From: Parachlamydiaceae bacterium
GTDB taxonomy: Bacteria; Chlamydiota; Chlamydiia; Chlamydiales; Parachlamydiaceae
Reading direction: 5' to 3'
Length of the DNA: 5,271 nucleotides
Assembly: GCA_013817115.1 (NCBI GenBank)
Contig: JACDDG010000197.1
Location: 1-5,271 of the forward strand
Shown: positions 1 to 3,954 of the stretch, piece by piece
Layout of the letters: each line of letters starts with the position of its first letter
Numbering within the stretch: position 1 is the stretch's first letter
The notes under the pieces: model-generated
What the model saw: only the letters and a program-made list of their open reading frames with translations
Database searches by the model: none
Told to the model about the DNA's origin: nothing
Program-made: the position numbers and the translations under genes

Positions 1-104
1 GGAGATATTTTAACTGGTTCGATGAAAGTGATATGAACCGGGAAAATCAAAGCGATGAAAGGGTTAATTGGCTCATAGATATGCTGGGATCAGCGACAGG
101 ATAA
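1..104 (+). CDS. C-terminal end of an unrecognised protein (partial)
   Basis: The third plus-strand frame is open from the window edge to a TAA at 102-104, giving 33 residues that begin RYFNWFDESD and end WLIDMLGSATG. The composition is that of a normal soluble protein tail: acidic and polar residues, three Trp/Tyr near the start, and an amphipathic WLIDML helix. The other two plus-strand frames close within the first dozen codons. I do not recognise the family, and no function can be given from so short a piece. A non-coding spacer follows, so this is likely the last gene of its transcript. It could be a chance open frame, because 33 codons is not long. Confidence 0.45.
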   Translation, partial: RYFNWFDESDMNRENQSDERVNWLIDMLGSATG

Positions 105-193
105 CGAGAAATCATAAAGTCGAGTATTTCAGAAGAGAATAACAATATAGCTTCTTCCCATCCGTCTAATTGCGTGATATCTTAAGCAATTGA

Positions 194-217
194 TCTGCAA
201 GCCTTTAGGCTTGCAGA
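194..217. terminator. 10-bp perfect hairpin, possible transcription terminator
   Basis: Bases 194-203 (TCTGCAAGCC) are the exact reverse complement of 208-217, with a four-base TTTA loop. The stem is GC-rich compared with its surroundings and lies between two convergent genes, where a bidirectional terminator would be expected. No U-run follows on either strand, so it does not match the classic intrinsic terminator. It may instead be a transcript-end stabilising hairpin. Confidence 0.4.
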
Positions 218-308
218 ACATGAAGCAAGGCATTCGACTGCTGTGCATTCGTAGCCATTAAATAAGCCCTAGCTACGATTGAGATGGCAGCAAAGAGCAA
301 GCGTACCA

Positions 309-338
309 AAAATGTAGCTCATGACCGATCATGCTTTT
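309..338 (-). repeat. Inverted copy of the repeat at 2869-2900
   Basis: Read on the minus strand, this segment gives AAAAGCATGA (338 to 329) and, seven bases on, TGAGCTACATTTT (321 to 309). The plus strand has the same two words at 2869-2878 and 2888-2900, nine bases apart. A further related word, CGTAGCC-N3-AAATAAG, occurs in direct orientation at 250-266 and 2683-2699. A dispersed repeat family is therefore present on both sides of the EEP/ankyrin block. Confidence 0.55.
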
Positions 339-342
339 GACC

Positions 343-363
343 CAATTTTTTTTGAAAAAATTG
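343..363 (-). terminator. A/T-rich hairpin downstream of the EEP gene
   Basis: Bases 343-351 (CAATTTTTT) pair perfectly with 355-363 (AAAAAATTG) around a TTG loop, about 65 nt past the stop of the minus-strand EEP gene. On the minus strand the arms provide runs of U and A. The stem has only one G-C pair, so it is weak as an intrinsic terminator. It is offered because of its position. Confidence 0.25.
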
Positions 364-428
364 TGCAGTTTGAAACATAGCCTGAAAATCTTTTTGTAAT
401 TCACTAGTTCTCAATACGTGGGATGCAT

Positions 429-1784
429 CTATATTTTGACTTTGACTCTTTTTATCCAGAATCGCCCATCAACAGGGAGGTGGTCTGAAGAAGCACTCTG
501 AGCATCTAATGGAACCAACCCTCTTCTTATTTCCACTTTGCACTTAAGTTCACCACTCGGATTCAGCATTTTGGTTTTTTTAGGGGTAACAATATAGTCC
601 AAACGAGCCGGACTTGTCGCTTGACTCGAATGCCACTTTTCTGTTCCCCACTCATTCTCTTCAAGAACAACTTCGGCTACTAAATTAGCTGTTTTTGACG
701 CATCAACCCAACCTTCTACCTTACAAATCATTTCCAGGATGTATCCTTTATTAGCAAAAGGACCCCGTTGCCATGAACCAACAGGTTCCGGCAAATTCTT
801 TTCTTCCAATATGATATTGTCCGACTCAAGGTAGGTTGCCGTAGAATCACTACTTCGTTTGCCAGTAATTTCATCGTGATCTTCTAAGAAATAGTCATGG
901 AAATATTTACTAAAACGATCTAAAACAGGTTTTTCGAACAACTCCATGCTATCTTCACCCCATTCTGTCACCCGAGATGTATTGAAGTCCCCAACCAAAA
1001 TTTGAAATGCGTGAGGATTTTTTTTCAGACCCTCTTTCATGAAAGTTTTGATTTGTTTCAGCTGCATAAATCTAATGTTAGAACGGTATTTACCAAGAAG
1101 AGGTTGCAGGTGGACTCCATAGAGAAGAAGTTCACCAATTTGGGCTGTCAATCGAACCTTTATGATGCCCCGAGGAACTATTTTTTCCATTCCAAGCATA
1201 TGCTCAAGGCGCTCGAATTCGATCTCTTTAATGGCATATTTACTTGCTACCATGACACCGCTGCTCCAGCCGCTAATTTGCGGGGCCACACTGTGAATAA
1301 TATATGGATATACAATTCTAATTTTTTCACAGAGTTGATGTACGGCATCTTCATGAAAGGCTTCTTGGAAGAAGATGATATCAGGTTGATGGGGGTCTTG
1401 CAAAATACTATGAGCGATTTCATTTGCGCGTTCTACAGGATCCCGCAAATCATTGACGATATTTAGAAAATTAGATACAAGCCCCAGGTTATGTGTACGA
1501 ACATGAAGAGGTAGCTTTTTTGTTAAAGTTAGATCTTCGGATGATTTTTCAACCGCTGAAGGGGTGTAGAGAAGCCCTAATACAGGCCGTTTTTTGTGTT
1601 CGATGCTACGTAAAGAAAATGCAAAGCATCCCAATGCTAGAAAGTACACAAGTAATGTCAGGTCTCGGGGGACTAGGAATAGCACGGAAAGACAGGCCAC
1701 TCTGATGGCTAGGCCCACTAAAAATGAGTCTTTATTTTTTCCGGGAAGAGGTTCAATCAGATGACTTACCAGTCTCAGGCTCAA
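429..1784 (-). CDS. Membrane-anchored endonuclease/exonuclease/phosphatase (EEP) family protein
   Basis: This 451-residue protein has a C-terminal EEP (DNase I / sphingomyelinase / inositol phosphatase-like) domain from about residue 93. The metal and catalytic motifs appear in order: N99 in HNLGL, E141 in FFQEAF, H225 in YGVHLQ, D266 and N268 in VGDFNTS, D396 in RLDYIV, and D434-H435 in SSDHLPV. The active site is therefore complete, and a Mg-dependent phosphodiesterase or phosphatase activity follows from the family. The substrate (nucleic acid, sphingomyelin or phosphoinositide) cannot be read from sequence. Residues 21-39 and 42-58 are hydrophobic and probably form two membrane segments, with the catalytic domain following a basic EHKKRP stretch. 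The start is uncertain: TTG at 1784 is used, with no clear Shine-Dalgarno, and the frame is open further upstream to about 1870 with no ATG, GTG or TTG. The N-terminus may therefore be damaged. Plus-strand ORFs inside the gene are shadows. Confidence 0.85.
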   Translation of the reverse strand: MSLRLVSHLIEPLPGKNKDSFLVGLAIRVACLSVLFLVPRDLTLLVYFLALGCFAFSLRSIEHKKRPVLGLLYTPSAVEKSSEDLTLTKKLPLHVRTHNLGLVSNFLNIVNDLRDPVERANEIAHSILQDPHQPDIIFFQEAFHEDAVHQLCEKIRIVYPYIIHSVAPQISGWSSGVMVASKYAIKEIEFERLEHMLGMEKIVPRGIIKVRLTAQIGELLLYGVHLQPLLGKYRSNIRFMQLKQIKTFMKEGLKKNPHAFQILVGDFNTSRVTEWGEDSMELFEKPVLDRFSKYFHDYFLEDHDEITGKRSSDSTATYLESDNIILEEKNLPEPVGSWQRGPFANKGYILEMICKVEGWVDASKTANLVAEVVLEENEWGTEKWHSSQATSPARLDYIVTPKKTKMLNPSGELKCKVEIRRGLVPLDAQSASSDHLPVDGRFWIKRVKVKI

Positions 1785-1842
1785 ACAGAAGGGGATAAAA
1801 ATACATTCTGTAATTTTGTGAAGTCTTTCAGAATTAATAGTC

Positions 1843-1853
1843 GTGTGTGTGTG
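1843..1853. repeat. (GT)5.5 dinucleotide microsatellite
   Basis: GTGTGTGTGTG lies between the stop of the truncated ankyrin ORF and the apparent start of the EEP gene. On the minus strand it reads (CA)n and falls inside the upstream open stretch of the EEP frame. Tracts of this kind are prone to length change by slippage. Whether it matters for expression is not shown. Confidence 0.6.
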
Positions 1854-1858
1854 ATAGT

Positions 1859-2197
1859 CTACATAGCTTCACAGGCATAGATAAGAGCATTGTTATTCTT
1901 TGCGTCCGATTGATTAATGTCTTCATTCATCGATAAGAGGAAATCAAATATTGTATCATCAAGATTTAATGCTGAAAATAGAAAGCAAGGGTTTTTTTTC
2001 AAAAAAGTTATTCTTGTTAAATCAATAGGAAGTTGGGGTAATGCATATTTAAATTGCATGTAGGTGATCATTTCTTTAAATATCTCATTTAACCTCACAT
2101 TATCCGGTTCGATAATCTCTTCAGAATTTACTTTTTCTCTTTTAAGTAAAAGTGTTATAGGTTCTTTTTTAGCAAGATTGTTTGAAGTTAAATGCAT
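1859..2197 (-). CDS. Truncated ankyrin-repeat protein
   Basis: This 112-residue ORF starts at ATG 2197, with a GAGG Shine-Dalgarno (CCTC at 2203-2206 on the plus strand) about five bases upstream. The first 70 residues (charged, with KEMITYMQFKYALPQLP) match nothing I know. From about residue 73 the sequence follows the ankyrin consensus. SALNLDDTIFDFLLSMNEDIN corresponds to the second half of one repeat. DAKNNNALIYACEA corresponds to the DxxGxTALHxAxxx opening of the next repeat. The ORF then stops at TAG, exactly where the repeat should continue with GHLEIVKLLL-type sequence, so the protein is very likely the 5' part of a longer ankyrin protein that lost its C-terminus. Ankyrin proteins in intracellular bacteria are often secreted effectors, but nothing here shows secretion. 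It may be a decaying gene rather than a functional short one. Confidence 0.6.
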   Translation of the reverse strand: MHLTSNNLAKKEPITLLLKREKVNSEEIIEPDNVRLNEIFKEMITYMQFKYALPQLPIDLTRITFLKKNPCFLFSALNLDDTIFDFLLSMNEDINQSDAKNNNALIYACEAM

Positions 2198-2212
2198 GAA
2201 GACCTCATTATA

Positions 2213-2243
2213 ATTATCAAAGAAAATGGTCTATATGTGTCAA
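2213..2243 (-). promoter_or_regulatory. Candidate sigma70-type promoter for the ankyrin ORF
   Basis: Read on the minus strand, a perfect -35 TTGACA (2238-2243) is followed after 19 bases by GATAAT (2213-2218), a five-of-six match to the -10 consensus. A TATAAT at 2207-2212 overlaps but is 25 bases from the -35. Transcription would start near 2206, leaving a very short leader that barely includes the GAGG. The 19-base spacing is at the long end of the usual range. Confidence 0.35.
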
Positions 2244-2250
2244 TTATTAG

Positions 2251-2475
2251 CTCAAAATATCAAAAGATTTGAACGCTCTTTATAAAGGCGAGTTATTTAA
2301 AATTCACCCTGAAACCGTTCAATCCTATTTTGAATTTTCATTGGCACTCAAAAGTACAATTTTTTTCAAATTAGCTTTCTGGTCAATTAATGTCAAATAT
2401 GACTATGCATATGATATAATGTTTAACCTTTTAAAATTTTGCGAAAAATTTAATATGCTTGGTGCAAGCTTCTAA
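2251..2475 (+). pseudogene. ORF remnant of unknown family, possibly C-terminal half of a BTB-like domain
   Basis: The frame is open from just after a TAG at 2248-2250 to TAA at 2473-2475 (74 codons). It has no ATG near its start; TTG at 2269 is the earliest usable start, and no Shine-Dalgarno is visible. The peptide is hydrophobic and aromatic-rich, with sequence such as HPETVQSYFEF and NLLKFCEKFNMLGA. The last part resembles the end of BTB/POZ folds, where a short strand is followed by a LLxFAxKxxM helix. This is a weak match by eye and not an assignment. The missing start and the position next to a truncated ankyrin gene and a mobile-looking palindrome suggest the 3' end of a decayed gene. 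It could also be a chance ORF in AT-rich DNA. Confidence 0.4.
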
Positions 2476-2487
2476 GCAGCAAATTGT

Positions 2488-2492
2488 AGCAC
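2488..2492. repeat. Left copy of AGCAC direct repeat (putative target-site duplication)
   Basis: AGCAC abuts the left end of the palindromic element. The same five bases recur at 2651-2655, exactly abutting the right end. A direct repeat placed precisely at both termini is the mark expected from transposition. Confidence 0.5.
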
Positions 2493-2650
2493 CAGATCAC
2501 ATGGTCCCGATGCGTAGGCGCAGGATTTTAAGTGATACCAAGATGCTGCGATCTGCGACTAGGTAATAGCCTAAGCTATTGCCGAGAAGCTGAGCGCGAC
2601 AGATTGGTATCATTTGAAATCTGCGCTACGCATCGGGGTCATGTGGTCTG
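2493..2650 (+). mobile_element. 158-bp palindromic element (MITE-like or structured RNA)
   Basis: The arms 2493-2541 and 2604-2650 are imperfect inverted repeats. Pairing base by base gives 47 pairs: 42 Watson-Crick and 5 mismatches. The only gaps are single unpaired G bases on the left arm, near 2517-2518 and 2523-2524. The 62-base interior contains a second hairpin (2562-2570 with 2575-2583, loop CTAA) plus weaker pairing beside it. The element encodes no protein of useful length, so if mobile it would be non-autonomous and need a transposase elsewhere. The 5-bp AGCAC repeat immediately outside each end supports insertion. All five mismatches are G-U pairs in the plus-strand transcript, so a structured RNA from that strand is an alternative or additional reading. 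I do not recognise it as a named family. Confidence 0.65.
2562..2583 (+). repeat. Inner hairpin of the palindromic element
   Basis: GGTAATAGC (2562-2570) pairs with GCTATTGCC (2575-2583) over nine positions, one of them G-U on the plus strand, around a CTAA loop. It sits near the centre of the larger palindrome and would cap its folded form. Confidence 0.55.
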
Positions 2651-2655
2651 AGCAC
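2651..2655. repeat. Right copy of AGCAC direct repeat (putative target-site duplication)
   Basis: AGCAC directly follows the last paired base of the right arm and matches 2488-2492 exactly. Confidence 0.5.
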
Positions 2656-2682
2656 GTCCATTTCAATTCAAATGCCGCTCAT

Positions 2683-2920
2683 CGTAGCCTCCAAATAAGT
2701 CAAAGCCACGCTTTAGATTTTTGCTACGTTTTGAGCTTGCTAGAATCAAGTTGGCTTGGAGATATACGTCAGCTACGTTGAAACTCAACATCAGAATGAT
2801 GAACTACAGTTTTGTTTTGTTTTGTTTTGAGCTTGCAAAAATCTAGATTGCAACTTGGAGATATAGTTAAAAGCATGAGCGGAATGTTGAGCTACATTTT
2901 GCTTTGTATTGCGCTTGTTA
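2683..2920. repeat. Degenerate tandem repeats, unit about 97 bp, with internal inverted pairs
   Basis: TTGAGCTTGC occurs at 2731-2740 and 2827-2836 (96 bp apart), with a decayed third copy near 2908-2917. CTTGGAGATATA occurs at 2755-2766 and 2854-2865 (99 bp apart). CTAC boxes at 2724, 2804 and 2892 precede the first motif in each unit. Inverted pairs are superimposed: TAGATTTTTGC (2714-2724) against 2835-2845, and CCGCTCAT (2675-2682) against 2875-2882. Two units and part of a third are recognisable. No coding function or CRISPR-like regularity is visible. Confidence 0.5.
2810..2829. repeat. (TTTTG)4 pentanucleotide repeat
   Basis: Four exact TTTTG units lie in the second unit of the 97-bp repeats. 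The first unit has a single TTTTG at the same place, so this is a local expansion by slippage within one repeat copy. Confidence 0.6.
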
Positions 2921-2923
2921 GAT

Positions 2924-2945
2924 ATGCCGGGGCATTCCTTTTTTT
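2924..2945 (+). terminator. Weak hairpin with T-run
   Basis: ATGC (2924-2927) pairs with GCAT (2932-2935) around CGGG, followed by TCC and seven T (2939-2945). The T-run fits an intrinsic terminator for plus-strand transcription through the repeat region, but the stem is only four or five pairs. Confidence 0.25.
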
Positions 2946-3073
2946 AAACTTAAAAAATATTTGCGATGAATTTTGTCAAATTTAATTGCATTATACCCTG
3001 CCTCTGGGACTGTGCTTTTGCCGCGCTAAACTTATCTTTTTCTGCAACAACTACATAATAAAGTTATATTTGG

Positions 3074-3102
3074 TAGACAAGTAATCTAAAAAAAAATTAA
3101 AT
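3074..3102 (+). promoter_or_regulatory. Candidate promoter for the DUF6496-ligD operon
   Basis: TAGACA (3074-3079, five of six to the -35 consensus) is separated by 17 bases, including nine A, from TTAAAT (3097-3102), a poor -10. An alternative -10-like TAAAAT lies at 3104-3109 but at 24-base spacing. The AT-rich setting makes chance matches likely. Confidence 0.25.
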
Positions 3103-3146
3103 GTAAAATATAGGTTAAAAAAATTTAATCGTCTGGGAGATCTACT

Positions 3147-3329
3147 ATGGCAAAAAAATATAGCCCAAAAGCACAGAAATCTGTAGAAACTGCGATGCAT
3201 AAAATGAAAGAAGGTGAATTAGAATCCGGCAAAAGCCATAAAAAGGTCACAAATCCAAAGCAAGCAATAGCTATAGGATTATCTGAAGCAAGAAAAGCCG
3301 GAGCAAAAGTTCCTAAAAAAACTTCCTAG
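3147..3329 (+). CDS. DUF6496-type small basic protein
   Basis: This 60-residue, Lys-rich protein has the hallmark layout of the small family annotated as DUF6496. It has an amphipathic AQKSVETAMHKMKEGEL helix, then SGKSHKKVTNPKQAIAIGLS, then EARKAGAKVPKK. The whole protein is this domain, with a length typical of the family. The start is well supported by GGGAG at 3135-3139, seven bases before ATG. The function is unknown. The high positive charge would suit nucleic-acid binding, but that is inference. It is followed after 12 nt by the LigD phosphoesterase gene, so the two are probably co-transcribed, which hints at a DNA-related role. Confidence 0.85.
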   Translation: MAKKYSPKAQKSVETAMHKMKEGELESGKSHKKVTNPKQAIAIGLSEARKAGAKVPKKTS

Positions 3330-3341
3330 GATGTATTAAAA

Positions 3342-3917
3342 ATGAAGTTAAAAGACTATGAGTCGAAAAGAAATTTTGAAGAATCTCCAGAGCCTTCTCC
3401 CAAGGTATCTAAAAGAGGTAAATCTTTGAAGTTTGTCATTCAAAAGCATGATGCTAGTCATTTACATTATGATTTTCGTTTAGAAGTAGATGGGGTTTTG
3501 AAAAGCTGGGCGGTGCCAAAAGGGCCTTCGTTAGATCCTTCTGTAAAGCGTCTTGCGATGATGGTAGAAGATCACCCCTATGACTATCGTGAATTTGAGG
3601 GGATTATTCCATCTGGATATGGCGCCGGCATCGTTATGATTTGGGATCAAGGAAGTTACTCTGTTAAGGGAGAGTCCGCTAAAAAATCTGAAGATCTCAT
3701 GCGAGAGGGATTGGAAAGAGGGAGCGTACATTTTACTTTAGAAGGTACCAAACTAAAAGGAGAGTTCGCTTTAGTTCATTTAAAAAATGGAAAAAATAAC
3801 GAGTGGCTTTTAATCAAAATAAAAGATGAATATTGTTCCGATGAAGATGTTCTTATTGAGGATCGTTCTGTTGTCTCAGGAAAGAGTTTAGATGAAATAG
3901 GAGTAAAAAAAAAGTAA
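3342..3917 (+). CDS. LigD phosphoesterase (PE) module: 3'-phosphoesterase, DNA polymerase ligase N-terminal domain
   Basis: This 191-residue protein is the PE module of DNA ligase D, which trims 3'-phosphate and 3'-ribonucleoside ends before ligation in bacterial end joining. The signature FVIQKHDASHLHYDFRLE (residues 31-48) is followed by LKSWAVPKGPSLDP, EDHPYDY and SGYGAG. By alignment from memory with Pseudomonas LigD (H42, H48, D50, R52, H84, Y88), the catalytic set is H36, H42, D44, R46, H78 and Y82, all present at a constant offset of six. The start at ATG 3342 has AGGA at 3328-3331, ten bases upstream and overlapping the stop of the preceding gene. The ORF ends in a Lys run encoded by nine A (3905-3913), followed at once by TAA TAA. 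The ligase module follows in a different frame, so this is either a stand-alone PE protein or the 5' half of a frameshifted ligD. Confidence 0.88.
   Translation: MKLKDYESKRNFEESPEPSPKVSKRGKSLKFVIQKHDASHLHYDFRLEVDGVLKSWAVPKGPSLDPSVKRLAMMVEDHPYDYREFEGIIPSGYGAGIVMIWDQGSYSVKGESAKKSEDLMREGLERGSVHFTLEGTKLKGEFALVHLKNGKNNEWLLIKIKDEYCSDEDVLIEDRSVVSGKSLDEIGVKKK
3905..3913 (+). promoter_or_regulatory. A9 homopolymer at the PE/ligase frame junction (possible slippage site)
   Basis: The PE frame reads GTA AAA AAA AAG TAA TAA. Removing one A, or adding two, gives GTA AAA AAA AGT AAT AAA AAG CGA GAC, which runs without a stop into the ligase module (frame open from 3907). Transcriptional slippage or a +1 ribosomal shift on this tract could give a fused LigD. 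A fixed deletion/insertion or a sequencing error in the homopolymer would leave the same trace. The heptamer A AAA AAG is the classic -1 site, but -1 leads to a TAA at 3932-3934 and not into the ligase. Confidence 0.45.
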
Positions 3918-3954
3918 TAAAAAGCGAGACATAAAGCCTCATGACGTCAAACCT

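Larger units (their letters stand above)
105..428. other. Non-coding spacer between convergent genes
   Basis: This stretch separates the plus-strand gene tail ending at 104 from the minus-strand EEP gene ending at 429, and I find no credible coding frame in it. It contains an AATTGC/GCAATT inverted pair (168-173 and 186-191), a strong hairpin at 194-217, a 7-bp inverted pair TCGTAGC/GCTACGA (249-255 and 272-278), and an A/T hairpin at 343-363. Parts of 250-338 are related to sequence at 2683-2917 and are listed separately. Confidence 0.6.
2476..3146. other. Gene-free, repeat-rich region
   Basis: I see no credible coding frame in these 671 bases. From left to right they hold the 158-bp palindromic element (2493-2650), degenerate direct and inverted repeats (2671-2920), a weak hairpin with a T-run (2924-2945), and an AT-rich stretch that should contain the promoter for the operon beginning at 3147. 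Confidence 0.6.

Noticed and set aside
1002..1466. Plus-strand 154-codon ORF
   Set aside because: It lies wholly inside the minus-strand EEP gene, whose catalytic motifs are translated from the opposite strand here. It is an antisense shadow.
1493..1705. Plus-strand 70-codon ORF
   Set aside because: Antisense to the EEP N-terminal region, with no recognisable domain or ribosome binding site.
2493..2650. tRNA or rRNA gene within the palindrome
   Set aside because: There is no cloverleaf with T-loop (GTTCGA-type) or anticodon arms. The structure is a single long hairpin.
2683..2920. CRISPR array
   Set aside because: The repeated units are long, degenerate and lack short conserved repeats with equal unique spacers. 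No cas gene is nearby.
3531..3731. Minus-strand 66-codon ORF
   Set aside because: Antisense to the LigD PE module, which is strongly supported by conserved motifs.
3908..3914. Programmed -1 frameshift at A AAA AAG, as in dnaX
   Set aside because: The heptamer is in the right phase, but the -1 frame reads GTA ATA AAA AGC GAG ACA TAA and ends at 3934, so it cannot produce the ligase. A +1 shift or loss of one A is required instead.
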